64,000 bases of DNA from Allobosea sp. (GTDB lineage: Bacteria; Pseudomonadota; Alphaproteobacteria; Rhizobiales; Beijerinckiaceae). The first letter of the stretch is position 1. Each line of letters starts with the position of its first letter. Of this stretch, positions 16,345-26,125 are shown piece after piece. A program made the translations under genes and the position numbers. The DNA lies in assembly GCF_017308015.1 (NCBI RefSeq), contig NZ_JAFKFW010000018.1:43485-107484 (forward strand), read 5' to 3'. The notes under the pieces were generated by a model. The model saw only the letters and a program-made list of their open reading frames with translations. It had not been told where the DNA came from and did not search any database.

Positions 16345-18771
16345 TCAGGACTTGACGCTCTTGCGGTCGAGCGGAGCCGCGAGGCTGGCACTGACCGGAA
16401 CGCTGGTGCCGGCAAGGTCGATCGTCCAGCTTCGGGCATCGAGCCAGGCCTGGTCGATCGGCTGGTCGCTCGAGGCCCAGCCCAGCGCCACGATGCCATC
16501 GAGACTTGCGCCGAAAGCGGCCGAGGTGATCTCGCCGACCGGCTTGCCATCAGCCAGGATCGCTTCGCCGCCCCAGGCCATTTGCCCGTTCGGGCGTGGC
16601 CCGACAAGAGCGATCAGCCGTTTCATGCGCGGCGCGGCCTTGGCGGCGACGAGCGCCTCGCGGCCAAGGAAATCGCCCTTGTCGAGTTTCACCGCGAAGC
16701 CGAGCCCGGCCTCGTAGGGATTGACGTCCGGCGTCAGCTCGCGGCCCCAGGCACGGAAGCCCTTCTCGATGCGCAGTGAGTCGACGGCGTAATAGCCGAC
16801 ATCGACCATCCCGAGATCGGCCCCGGCCTCGTGCAGCGCATCGTAGATCGCGGCGGTGAACTCGACGGGGGCATAGAGCTCGAACCCATCACCGAGATAG
16901 GAGCGGCGGCAGGCCCAGGTCGTGGCATAGCCGATCGTGATCTTGCGGATCGCGTTGGCCGGGAAGTCCGCCAGCTCGAAGGAGGTCGGCGAGAGGCGGG
17001 CCAGAAGCTCGGGGACCTTCGGCCCGGCCAGCGAGAGCACGGCATAGGACGAGGTCACGTCCGTCAGCGTCACGCTTTCTGGGAGTTGACGCCGGATCCA
17101 GTGCGCGTCGCGCGTCGCCTGCGCCGTGCCGGTGAGCAGGAGGTAGGTATCTGGCGCAATCCGGGCGGCGGTGAGATCGCTCTCGAAGGTGCCGCGCGCA
17201 TTGAGCAGCGCCGTGTAAACGGAGGTGCCGACCGGCACGGCGACATCGTTTGCGGCGAGGCGCTGCAGGGCAGCCTCGGCCTGCGGGCCCTGAAGCAGGA
17301 ACTTGGCGAAGCTCGACATGTCGACGAGGCCGGCAGCCTCGCGGCAGGCGCGATGTTCAGCTGCGACGGTTTCGAGCCAGTTCTGCGGGCCGAAGGAATA
17401 GCCGATCGTGCGCTCGCCCTGGGAGCGGGCGAAATAATTCGCGCGCTCCCAGCCCATTTTCGAGCCGAAGACGGCGCCCTTTGCCGCCAGCCGGTCATAG
17501 AGCGGCGAGCGCCGGAAGGGGCGGGCGGTGTCGAGCTCGCGGTTCGGCCACGGCATGGCATAATGCAGGCCGAGCGTTTCCTTGATGCGATCCTTCAGCC
17601 AGGCCGGGTTGTTGTTGAAATCGGCGAAGCGCCGGATGTCGACGGGCCAGAGATCGCTGGTCGCCTCGCCCTCGACAATCCATTCGGCCAGCGCCCGTCC
17701 GGCGCCGCCGGCCGAGGCGATGCCCATCGAGTTGAAGCCGGCGCCGACATAGACGCCTCCCACCTCCGGCGCCTCGCCGAGCAGGAAGTTGTTGTCCGGC
17801 GTGAAGCTCTCGGGGCCGTTGAGGAAGGTCTTGATCTCGGCCGTCTCCAGCGCGGGCACGCGCTGCAGCGCGTTCTCCATCAGGATGCCGAACTGGTCCC
17901 AGTCGTCGGGCAGGAGCTGGAACTCGAACGGGTAGGGGATGCCGTCCATGCCCCAGGGTTTTGCGTCCGGCTCGAAGCCGCCCATGACGAGCCCGCCGAC
18001 CTCCTCCTTGAAGTAGATATAGCCGTCGGGGTCGCGCATCACCGGCAGGTCGGGTGAGACACCTGCGATCTTGCCGGTGACGATGTACATATGCTCGGCC
18101 GAATGCAACGGCACCGAGACGCCGCACATCTGGCCGATGGTGCGCGACCATTGACCGGCGCAGATGACCAGCACCTCGCATTCGATCCGGCCCTGGTCGG
18201 TCTGGACCGCCTTGACCCGGCCCTTCTCCGTTTCGATCCCGGTGACGCGGATGCCTTCGCGCACGGTCGCGCCGCCGCTGCGGGCGCCGCGTGCCAGGGC
18301 CTGCGTGATGTCGGAAGGGTTGGCCTTGCCGTCGCCGGGCAGCCAGACGCCGCCGACGAGGTCGTCGGTGCGCATCACCGGCCATTTGTCGCCGGCTTCC
18401 TGTGGGCTCAGCTCCTCGATCTCGACACCCTGTGCACGCGCAGCCGAGATCGTCCGGCGGAGCTGCGTCATCCGCTCCTCAGTACGCGCGACCGAGACCG
18501 AACCGCAGCGCTTCCAGCCGGTGGCGAGCCCGGTTTCGTTCTCCAGCGAGGCGTAGAGCTCCGTCGAGTAGCGGATCAACCGCGTAATGCTGGACTGGCT
18601 GCGCAATTGCCCCACAAGGCCCGCCGCATGCCAGGTGGTGCCGGAGGAGAGGCGCCCCTGTTCCAGCAGCAGCACGTCACGCCAGCCGAGCTTGGTCAGG
18701 TGATAGGCGACCGAGCAGCCGATGATGCCGCCGCCGATGATGACGACACGGGATTGGGTGGGAATGGACAT
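16345..18771 (-). CDS. FAD-dependent oxidoreductase, dimethylglycine/sarcosine dehydrogenase-like, with C-terminal GcvT domain
   Basis: This is an 808-residue two-part enzyme. The N-terminal DAO domain (~1-385) has the FAD motif 'VVIIGGGIIGCSVAYHL' and 'SSGTTWHAAGLVGQLR', whose His is the covalent-flavin site in dimethylglycine dehydrogenases. A linker leads to an aminomethyltransferase (GcvT) domain (~430-800) with 'DMSSFAKFLLQGPQAEAALQRL' and 'GFRAWGRELTPDVNPYEAGLG', which binds tetrahydrofolate and captures the released one-carbon unit. Such enzymes demethylate N-methyl amines such as dimethylglycine or sarcosine. It lies downstream of gabD and deoR on the same strand and converges on the phosphonate island. 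An N-methylated aminophosphonate substrate is conceivable but only suggested by position. Confidence 0.85.
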   Translation of the reverse strand: MSIPTQSRVVIIGGGIIGCSVAYHLTKLGWRDVLLLEQGRLSSGTTWHAAGLVGQLRSQSSITRLIRYSTELYASLENETGLATGWKRCGSVSVARTEERMTQLRRTISAARAQGVEIEELSPQEAGDKWPVMRTDDLVGGVWLPGDGKANPSDITQALARGARSGGATVREGIRVTGIETEKGRVKAVQTDQGRIECEVLVICAGQWSRTIGQMCGVSVPLHSAEHMYIVTGKIAGVSPDLPVMRDPDGYIYFKEEVGGLVMGGFEPDAKPWGMDGIPYPFEFQLLPDDWDQFGILMENALQRVPALETAEIKTFLNGPESFTPDNNFLLGEAPEVGGVYVGAGFNSMGIASAGGAGRALAEWIVEGEATSDLWPVDIRRFADFNNNPAWLKDRIKETLGLHYAMPWPNRELDTARPFRRSPLYDRLAAKGAVFGSKMGWERANYFARSQGERTIGYSFGPQNWLETVAAEHRACREAAGLVDMSSFAKFLLQGPQAEAALQRLAANDVAVPVGTSVYTALLNARGTFESDLTAARIAPDTYLLLTGTAQATRDAHWIRRQLPESVTLTDVTSSYAVLSLAGPKVPELLARLSPTSFELADFPANAIRKITIGYATTWACRRSYLGDGFELYAPVEFTAAIYDALHEAGADLGMVDVGYYAVDSLRIEKGFRAWGRELTPDVNPYEAGLGFAVKLDKGDFLGREALVAAKAAPRMKRLIALVGPRPNGQMAWGGEAILADGKPVGEITSAAFGASLDGIVALGWASSDQPIDQAWLDARSWTIDLAGTSVPVSASLAAPLDRKSVKS

Positions 18772-18810
18772 GAGCGCCTCCGCGATGGAAGGAAGCTTAG
18801 CCGGTCATCT

Positions 18811-18840
18811 CCAGAAAACAACAAAAAACCACAAAAACAG
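18811..18840 (-). promoter_or_regulatory. A-rich tandem repeats, candidate DeoR-family operator
   Basis: Between the deoR stop and the oxidoreductase start lie tandem near-repeats of AAAACA, ACAAAAAACC and ACAAAAACAG (on the minus strand, TTTTTGTGG-like units spaced about 10 bases). Phased T/G-rich direct repeats are common DeoR-family sites. This one precedes the oxidoreductase and sits next to a deoR gene, so local control is likely. Confidence 0.4.
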
Positions 18841-18845
18841 TCAAA

Positions 18846-19616
18846 TCAGCCAGCGCGAATCCGGACCCCTTGCGTGGCCAGTTTCGCTGCGAGCGGGGCG
18901 GGGGGAGCCACGTCGACCAGAAGCCCGGCGCAAGGCCGGTCCCCGCCGATGCGGCTCGGCAGAACGAGTCCGAACTTGCCGCTGTCGGCCATCAGGAAGC
19001 CCTGCTCTGCCGCGTTCAGCAGCGCGGTTCGGGTTGCGGCGCCGGCGCGGGTATAGTCGGTGAGGTGCCCGTCCGGATCGACGCCGCCGACGCTGACGAA
19101 GGCGAAATCGGCCGAGAGCCGCGCGATTGCGCGCAGCGTCTCCGGGCCGGTGGTCGCATCCTCGTTGCGATCGAACTCGCCGCCGATCAGGAGGACGCGG
19201 GCGCCGGCCAGCCGGCTGACGAGCCGGGCATTCTCCAGCGAGGTCGTGTGCACGATCAGGCGCTTGCGGTCCGATCGGGCCAGGGCGCGTGCCAAGGCCT
19301 CGGTCGTCGTGCCGGAATCGAGCAGGACGGTCATGCCGTCGCCGAGCAGCGAGACGGCGAGATCGGCGATCCTCTCCTTGCCGGCGCGGTTCACGTTGCG
19401 ACGGCTGGCGAAGGAAGCTTCCGAGCGCTCGTTGCGGATGGCCCCGCCATGGACGATCGAGAGCAGGCTGCCAGCCGACAGGGCCTTGAGATCGCGCCTC
19501 ACCGTCTCGCGCGAGACATCGAGCGCCTGCGCCAGCTCCTCCACCGTGACGGAGCCCGTCTCGTCGAGTTTCGCCAGGATGGCGTTGTGCCGCCGCGCTG
19601 CGATGTCGCGTGTCAT
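18846..19616 (-). CDS. DeoR/GlpR-family transcriptional repressor
   Basis: The 256-residue protein has an N-terminal DeoR winged helix-turn-helix ('RRHNAILAKLDETGSVTVEE', then 'LDVSRETVRRDLKAL', ~8-45) and the DeoRC sugar-phosphate-isomerase-like sensor domain ('ERIADLAVSLLGDGMTVLLD', 'SGTTTEALARAL', 'VLLIGGEFDRNEDATTGPET', 'FAFVSVGGVDPDGHLTDYT'). Such repressors usually release DNA on binding a phosphorylated metabolite. It lies 14 bases after gabD and ahead of the FAD oxidoreductase on the same strand, so it probably regulates this group. The effector is unknown; a phosphorylated or phosphonate compound would fit the sensor fold (inference). Confidence 0.9.
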   Translation of the reverse strand: MTRDIAARRHNAILAKLDETGSVTVEELAQALDVSRETVRRDLKALSAGSLLSIVHGGAIRNERSEASFASRRNVNRAGKERIADLAVSLLGDGMTVLLDSGTTTEALARALARSDRKRLIVHTTSLENARLVSRLAGARVLLIGGEFDRNEDATTGPETLRAIARLSADFAFVSVGGVDPDGHLTDYTRAGAATRTALLNAAEQGFLMADSGKFGLVLPSRIGGDRPCAGLLVDVAPPAPLAAKLATQGVRIRAG

Positions 19617-19630
19617 GGAAGCGGAGCCGG

Positions 19631-21097
<1,467 letters not shown>

Positions 21098-21408
21098 GAT
21101 TCAGCCTTTCAGATACGGTGGGGAGAGCGCAACCGCGCATCATCATGGCGCATGGCGGCGAGGCGCTGTGGGGGATGGCGTCACGCATCCCTTCTACTGT
21201 GCGGGTGGCGCCATGGGAACATGCAGCCACACTGCGGTTTGCCGCGACATGGCAGAGGTGGCCGCCGCCGCCCTGGCGATCGTGCATTGCCTCCCTGTCA
21301 TCGGCGGCCATTTACGGCGCGCTCCCAACGGATACGCTCGCCACGATTCCCCGCTGCGTCCGACCTTTGCCGGATAATGCGGACCCCTTTGCTCGAAAAG
21401 GTGCTCCG
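21098..21408. other. Divergent promoter region between gabD and the amidase
   Basis: About 311 bases with no supported gene. The open frame that extends the amidase upstream to 21118 is low-complexity for this genome and lacks a ribosome site. No clear operator or terminator was seen. Confidence 0.45.
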
Positions 21409-22719
21409 ATGACCGAAAGTTTTCGCCCGTCCGCCGCTGAACGCCTCGAGAAGGCGTTCGCCCGGATCCACGATCCCAGGCTCGAAGGCGGGAAGGTGTT
21501 CACGGCGCTCTATGAAGCCTCGGCGCGACGCGAAGCCGCAGCTTCGGACGCTCGGGCCGCCGCCGGAAAGCCTCTGGGGCCGCTGGACGGGCGCATCGTC
21601 TCGATCAAGGACCTGTTCGACGTGGCGGGCGAGACCACGCGCGCCGGAGCGGCTGTCCTGCGCCGCCAGCCGCCGGCCGCTGCCGATGCTCCGATCGTGC
21701 AGCGTCTGCGCGCTGCCGGGGCCGTCATCGTCGGCAAGACGCAGATGACGGAGTTCGCCTTCTCGGCACTCGGCACCAATTCCCACGATCCGGTCGCCGG
21801 CAATCCGCATGATCGCAGCCGGGCGCCTGGGGGCTCGTCCTCGGGGGCCGTGGTTTCTGTGGTCGATGGCATGGCCGAGATCGCGATCGGCAGCGATACC
21901 GGTGGCTCGATCCGTATTCCCGCGGCCCTGACCGGCGCGGTCGGCTTCAAGCCGACCTCCGGGCGTGTTCCGACCTCTGGCGCCTTCTCCCTCTCCAGCA
22001 CGCTCGACACGGTCGGCCCGATTGCCGGCAGCGTCGCCGATTGCGCCGTCACCGACACCGTTCTTGCCGGGGAGGCACAGGCCCCGCTGGAGCCGCGGCC
22101 GCAGGCCCGCTTCGTGGTCGCGCGCGGGCGCCTGTTCGATGCGATGGAGACTGAGGTCGTCGAGGCGTTCGAAGCGGGGCTGGAGCGGCTGCGGCGTGCC
22201 GGCCTCAGCGTCGTGGACGGTTCGCTCGACCCGCATCTCGATGCAGTCGCGGCGCTCGACAAGATCGGCGGCTTCCCGTCGATCGAACTGGGTGCGACCT
22301 TGCGCGATCTCGGCGTGACCGGCCTCGACGAGGTAGATCCCAAGACGCGGGCCCGCATCGAACTGGGCGCCGGCATCCTCGGGGTCGATTATGTCCGCAT
22401 GCAGCGCCGGCGGGCGGCGGCAGTCGCGGCCTTCGCAGCGGCGATGACGGACGATACGGTCTATCTCCTGCCGACCACGCCGATCCGGGCGCCGCTGCTG
22501 GCATCCGTCGCCGACGATGCCGGCTTCCACCAGGCCAATGGCCTCGTGCTGCGCAATCCGCGCGTCGGCAATCTGCTCGACACGCCCTCGCTCTCGCTGC
22601 CTTTGCCGGTTCCGGCAGGCGCGCTGCCGGTCGGGATGATGCTGATCGGCCGGCGCGGCGCCGACCGGGCCTTGCTGGCAATGGCCGCGAGTGTCGAGGC
22701 GGCGCTCGCTCGCACATGA
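21409..22719 (+). CDS. Amidase (amidase-signature family)
   Basis: This amidase of about 436 residues uses the Ser-cisSer-Lys triad: Lys in 'DGRIVSIKDLFDVAGE', the signature 'APGGSSSGAVVSVVDGMAEI' with the cis-Ser, and 'GSDTGGSIRIPAALTGAVGFK' with the nucleophilic Ser. Closest in style are GatA-like amidases and aryl/indole-acetamide or allophanate-type hydrolases, but lack of a partner gene argues against a GatCAB role. The start ATG 21409 has AAAAGG upstream and begins the usual N-terminal helix; a longer in-frame start at 21118 is not supported. The substrate is unknown. A very strong terminator follows. Confidence 0.9.
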   Translation: MTESFRPSAAERLEKAFARIHDPRLEGGKVFTALYEASARREAAASDARAAAGKPLGPLDGRIVSIKDLFDVAGETTRAGAAVLRRQPPAAADAPIVQRLRAAGAVIVGKTQMTEFAFSALGTNSHDPVAGNPHDRSRAPGGSSSGAVVSVVDGMAEIAIGSDTGGSIRIPAALTGAVGFKPTSGRVPTSGAFSLSSTLDTVGPIAGSVADCAVTDTVLAGEAQAPLEPRPQARFVVARGRLFDAMETEVVEAFEAGLERLRRAGLSVVDGSLDPHLDAVAALDKIGGFPSIELGATLRDLGVTGLDEVDPKTRARIELGAGILGVDYVRMQRRRAAAVAAFAAAMTDDTVYLLPTTPIRAPLLASVADDAGFHQANGLVLRNPRVGNLLDTPSLSLPLPVPAGALPVGMMLIGRRGADRALLAMAASVEAALART

Positions 22720-22724
22720 GGTCG

Positions 22725-22772
22725 CGGGAGGCGCCGGGACGTTGCTATCCCGGCGCCTCCCGGTCTATTTTT
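22725..22772 (+). terminator. Strong bidirectional terminator between the amidase and the convergent unknown gene
   Basis: A perfect 15-bp stem CGGGAGGCGCCGGGA / TCCCGGCGCCTCCCG (22725-22739, 22748-22762) with an 8-base loop is followed by TCTATTTTT. It serves the amidase and also lies just downstream of the minus-strand gene ending at 22765. Confidence 0.92.
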
Positions 22773-23346
22773 CTGGCCCGTCCATGGCCGCCTCCAGTAC
22801 GGGCATCAGGTCCCAGATCCGGCGGTTCAGCGCGTGGAGGTCCTGTATCGTCCGGGAAATCTCCTCCAGCCGGTTGTCGTCGACGGGTTTGCGCAGGCCG
22901 AAGCGCAGGTTGCCGCGGCTCTCCTCCACCTTCATGTGCTGGGTATGAGTGATCTCGCCATCGGCATCGATGACGAAGGTCGCGTGGCTGAGATCGTTGC
23001 GCAGGCGCGTCGCGGCCGAGAAGCGTTCGACGATGTCGTTGATTTCGCTGCGGACCGCCTTGCCGAGCGGTGCGATCTTGGCGAGACGCTGCACCAGATC
23101 GAGCCGCGCCCGCGTCGTGTTCAGCGTGGCGAAGACGATGGCCGCAGCGCGTTCGTCCGTGCGGAGCAGCAGCATCAGCAGGTAGATGAACAGGCTCTCG
23201 TCGTTGGACCACGCAAGATTCAGGTCGCCTGCCAGGTTCATGAAGGCTAGCCTGCGTGTGGAGGAGCGTCGCGCGGAAACGATGTTCAGCGCGTCGAAAT
23301 CCGGGCGGGGCGGCAGGACCGATGATCCCTTCGCGGGCCTGCGCAT
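22765..23346 (-). CDS. Conserved-looking protein of unknown function with an RNDLSH (HEPN-like) motif
   Basis: I do not recognise the family. The 193-residue protein is predicted all-helical, soluble and without a signal peptide. Near the middle it reads 'LNLAWSNDESLFIYLLMLLL', then 'TTRARLDLVQRLAK', then 'RLRNDLSHATFVIDADGE'. The RNDLSH segment fits the R-x4-H motif of HEPN ribonuclease-type domains, and the surrounding helices fit the HEPN four-helix layout, but this is only a pattern match. ATG 23346 is preferred (GAAGGGGG upstream); a TTG at 23361 is in frame. It is divergent from the next gene with a 44-base gap. Codon use is normal for the genome, supporting a real gene. Confidence 0.65.
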   Translation of the reverse strand: MRRPAKGSSVLPPRPDFDALNIVSARRSSTRRLAFMNLAGDLNLAWSNDESLFIYLLMLLLRTDERAAAIVFATLNTTRARLDLVQRLAKIAPLGKAVRSEINDIVERFSAATRLRNDLSHATFVIDADGEITHTQHMKVEESRGNLRFGLRKPVDDNRLEEISRTIQDLHALNRRIWDLMPVLEAAMDGPEK

Positions 23347-23390
23347 CAGCACCCCCTTCAAGGAGAGATTTCGGATCGGGTGGGGACGCC

Positions 23391-23852
23391 ATGTTCGAAC
23401 TGCTCAGGATCCGCAGGGCGCGGCGGCTGGCTCACGCCACGCTCGAACCCTTTCTGCGTGGGGCTCCGGGCAGCAGCGACGGCCTGCAGGCGGGCGACTG
23501 GCTCCATCCTCAGATCATCGGCTTCCTCGCGACACTCGTCACGCTGGTCGCGCAGCGCGATTGCGGTCGGATGCGCAGCCATGCGCTCGCGGCCGTGCAG
23601 GCCGATGTTCTGAACGCCGTGACTGGCATCGGACCCGAACTGATCGGGGAGGAGATCTGCCTGTGGAGCAGCCGGGGCGATCCGGCTTTCGTTGCCGGCG
23701 TCGGCGGTGCGGCGGCGTTTCTCGAGGCGATGTCGGTTCGCGTCGGCGGTCCGGACGGGAACGAAGCAGACGATGCGGCGCTGACCCTGCTGTGGGAGGA
23801 GCATGTCGGCCATCTGCTTGCGTTTGGACAGGGCAGGCGCTCGGGGCCCTGA
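23391..23852 (+). CDS. Small protein of unknown function
   Basis: I do not recognise this 153-residue protein. It begins MFELLRIRRARRLAHATLEP and continues 'GDWLHPQIIGFLATLVTLVA', 'HALAAVQADVLNAVTGIGPE' and 'LTLLWEEHVGHLLAFGQGRR', a helical, soluble, moderately acidic protein with no signal peptide or metal motif. The start is chosen at 23391 because GGTGGGG lies just upstream and the longer frame before it is not protein-like. It is divergent from the HEPN-motif gene with a shared 44-base promoter gap, so the two may be functionally linked. Confidence 0.6.
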   Translation: MFELLRIRRARRLAHATLEPFLRGAPGSSDGLQAGDWLHPQIIGFLATLVTLVAQRDCGRMRSHALAAVQADVLNAVTGIGPELIGEEICLWSSRGDPAFVAGVGGAAAFLEAMSVRVGGPDGNEADDAALTLLWEEHVGHLLAFGQGRRSGP

Positions 23853-23895
23853 AGGCGTGGCCGTGCGCGACCGGGGCCGCTGTCGCTCGGACGGG

Positions 23896-24582
23896 CTAGA
23901 ACCGGGCATCGTTTTGCCCGCAACAACCCATCTGCAGTTCGGGGTCATCGAACAGGCTCAATTGGAGCTGCTGCTCACCGGATGCCTCGAAGCGCGGGCC
24001 CGGCCGACTTGCCGAAAACGCCAGCAATCGGTTCAGCGCGTCGAAGAATACGGCGTCGCTGCATGGTGAGGCGAGATTGTCGAGAGCGTTGAGGAAGCGC
24101 TCATAGCGTGCCCGGTAGATCGCCTGTCCCGGCTGTGGAGGCGCTGCCGCTTCCGGCAGGGGGCGACGGATATCGAGCGGCGGCCAGGTGTCCGCCGGCG
24201 GAACGCCGGAAGAGCTTTCTCTCGCGGTCAGCGCCGCCGCGATCTTGCCCTTCAGATGCCAGGCCGTCCGGACGGAAATGCCGAGGATCTGCCCGAGCTT
24301 CTGCGAACTCAGGCGATGACCGCTCGACATCAGGAGGTAGAGGCCCTGCAGCCAGACATGCATAGGGACATGGCTGTTCTGGAAAATCGTGCCGTGCCGA
24401 ACCGTGAAGGGCTTGCGGCAGGCATAGCATTTCCAGGTCCCGATCGAGCAACTCGATCCGCTCAGTCGGCCAAGACGGGAGCTTTCCCCGCAATGGGGGC
24501 AAACCGGACCATCGCGCCAGATCAACGCCTCCAGCGAAAGGAAGGCGGCTCGTTCGTCGTGCAGGCGGACGGCATACGTCAT
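23896..24582 (-). CDS. IS1595/ISXO2-type transposase zinc-ribbon protein lacking the catalytic domain
   Basis: Residues ~1-120 match the N-terminus of IS1595-family transposases: zinc ribbon 'CPHCGESSRLGRL' and 'WKCYACRKPFTVRHGTIFQN', then 'SHVPMHVWLQGLYLLMSSGHR' and the helix-turn-helix 'LSSQKLGQILGISVRTAWHL'. In active elements a DDE-type (DDNK/H) catalytic domain follows. Here it is replaced by ~110 unrelated residues (Pro-rich linker, 'YERFLNALDNLASPCSDAVF', acidic tail) and the gene then stops. No inverted repeats or target duplication were seen. It is therefore either a truncated element or, more interestingly, a domesticated DNA-binding protein, since the frame is intact and starts cleanly at 24582. 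Confidence 0.75.
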   Translation of the reverse strand: MTYAVRLHDERAAFLSLEALIWRDGPVCPHCGESSRLGRLSGSSCSIGTWKCYACRKPFTVRHGTIFQNSHVPMHVWLQGLYLLMSSGHRLSSQKLGQILGISVRTAWHLKGKIAAALTARESSSGVPPADTWPPLDIRRPLPEAAAPPQPGQAIYRARYERFLNALDNLASPCSDAVFFDALNRLLAFSASRPGPRFEASGEQQLQLSLFDDPELQMGCCGQNDARF

Positions 24583-25168
24583 TGCCAGCCTCCGACGTGC
24601 AGCAGTGAAGCGATCACTGGGTCGGTAAAAATCAACAAACGGTTAACGCAGGGTAGTCATTCGACACGTTGACGCATTCGCTACGTCATGGCTCTTTATA
24701 GCAACGGATTGCCTTCGAGGGAAACAAAATCGAAGAAGGCGTTCCAGCTTAGATTCCGACATAGCGAATTTGTTAGGCTGATTTATTCGTAATCAATGGC
24801 GATTGCGAAGCGTAATTATTTTGTCTTTCTCATATATTAATCCGCATTAATCATATGAAGTGCATTAAATTCTATAGTTATTTCATTTATTTCGATTGAT
24901 TGCTTCAGAGGAAAGGCGGGAGCCGAAGATTCAGTCGGAATGATTGTTCCGCAACAAGCAGTCGGGAGGGAAGCCAATGATTTAAGTCCGCCACTGGCCC
25001 GGGCTCGAAACCCGGAAATGGAAGGAAGTTTCGCTGCATCGGCGAGATGAATTCCGAGAATGCATGGCGTTTTCATTTAACCGACATCGTTTGTGACGGA
25101 ACGCGCAGCGCAGAAGAGAGGCGCATCACCGGCACGCCGCGATGTCTCCTGAAGGACAGGAGCGTGTC
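24583..25168. other. AT-rich intergenic region upstream of the type I secretion locus
   Basis: Roughly 586 bases without a supported gene. The stretch 24690-24950 is strikingly AT-rich for this genome (for example TTATTTCATTTATTTCGATT) and probably holds the promoter of the Q/G-rich protein gene, possibly bound by a xenogeneic silencer or other regulator. A tRNA T-arm-like hairpin at 24999-25015 is not part of a tRNA. Confidence 0.5.
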
Positions 25169-25993
25169 ATGGGTAGCCAGCAGCATCAGCCGAAGCATAA
25201 CGATCCCTCACAGGCCCAGGGTCAGGGCCAGCTTCAGGGGCAGGCCGAACTTCAGGCCCAGTTGCAGGGGCAAGGCCAGGGACAAGGACAAGGGCAAGGC
25301 CAGGGTCAGTCTCAGGGTCAGGCGCAATATGCCGGCCAGTACGCTGGCCAGGCCGTCGAAACCGACGTCTGGAATGCCAACGGCAATCTCAACGGCAATG
25401 GCAATCTCAATGCCAACGGCAACCTGAACGGCAACGTCAATTACAATGACAATTACCTCGGAAACGAGGTCAACAATGCCGTCAACAATTGTGTGAACGT
25501 TGATGTGAAGGTCGATCTCGACCTTGAAGGCTCGCTGGGCAGGCCGGCGGATGCCGACGCGATCGACATCGATTCGATCTGCGGGATCGAGGAATCGATC
25601 ATCATGCCGGACGTGGTCAGCCAGACTGTCGATTGCGGCAACAACTTCAACATCGACCAGGTCAACAACCTGACCGACAACGATACGCTGAACAACCCGT
25701 CGGTGAGCTACACCGCTGGCGGTCTCGCCGATGCGTGCTGCGATCCGTGCGGCGCCGATGCGAACTCGGTCGGCGACTTCTCGATGACCGCGACTGCGAC
25801 CGGTGGTACGGCCGATGCCTATATCGGTTCGCTCTCGGGCGATGACGGCGACTTCAGCGGCGCCGGCGCGGCCACAGCGGCGGTCAGCCTCTCCCAGGAA
25901 GCCTTTACCCAGTCGATCGTGCAGGGCGCGAACATCCAGTTCAACTCGATCGACCTGACGGTGGGCAGCGGGGACTCGCTCGACTCCCTGTAA
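25169..25993 (+). CDS. Low-complexity Q/G- and N-rich protein, probable type I secretion substrate or surface protein
   Basis: The 274-residue protein has no signal peptide. It runs through a Q-G tract (~15-55, alternating Gln and Gly), an N-G/N-L-N tract (~70-95, 'NGNLNGNGNLNANGNLNGN'), an acidic region 'NNCVNVDVKVDLDLEGSLGR', then 'NFNIDQVNNLTDNDTLNN' and a Gly/Ala/Ser-rich acidic C-terminus ending SGDSLDSL. Acidic, Ala/Gly-rich proteins without Sec signals and with a C-terminal export region are typical type I substrates. The exporter genes follow two genes downstream. The 'QVNNLTDND' segment recurs in the next protein. Start 25169 has ACAGGAG 7 bases upstream. A perfect terminator follows, so it is its own transcript. 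Confidence 0.75.
   Translation: MGSQQHQPKHNDPSQAQGQGQLQGQAELQAQLQGQGQGQGQGQGQGQSQGQAQYAGQYAGQAVETDVWNANGNLNGNGNLNANGNLNGNVNYNDNYLGNEVNNAVNNCVNVDVKVDLDLEGSLGRPADADAIDIDSICGIEESIIMPDVVSQTVDCGNNFNIDQVNNLTDNDTLNNPSVSYTAGGLADACCDPCGADANSVGDFSMTATATGGTADAYIGSLSGDDGDFSGAGAATAAVSLSQEAFTQSIVQGANIQFNSIDLTVGSGDSLDSL
25211..25330 (+). repeat. In-gene hexanucleotide repeat tract (CAG/CAA-GGN, Gln-Gly)
   Basis: About 120 bases of imperfect six-base repeats (CAGGGT, CAGGGC, CAAGGC, CAAGGA) encode alternating Gln-Gly with interspersed Leu/Ala/Glu. Because the unit is six bases, slippage changes length without shifting frame. The repeats are contiguous and coding, not CRISPR-like. Confidence 0.8.
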
Positions 25994-26012
25994 GTCCTGA
26001 TCGATCCAGAGG

Positions 26013-26041
26013 ACCGCGCGGGTTCGTCCCGCGCGGTTTTC
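26013..26041 (+). terminator. Rho-independent terminator after the Q/G-rich gene
   Basis: A perfect 10-bp stem ACCGCGCGGG / CCCGCGCGGT (26013-26022, 26028-26037) with a TTCGT loop runs straight into TTTT. It isolates the Q/G-rich gene from the repeat-protein/exporter transcript. Confidence 0.92.
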
Positions 26042-26125
26042 GCTCTGGAATGCCTTTTCTCATGCGCGACATGCGTTTGGACTTTTCCCGCCTGGCACCA
26101 GCCGGACGCAGCGGAGGATCGTGCC

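Noticed and set aside
24999-25015. tRNA T-arm-like hairpin (CCGGG-CTCGAAA-CCCGG)
   Set aside because: No acceptor, D- or anticodon arms fit around it, and the loop lacks the leading T; not a tRNA or attachment site.
25211-25445. Possible CRISPR or tandem non-coding repeat
   Set aside because: Repeats are contiguous, six bases long, in frame and coding, with no spacers.
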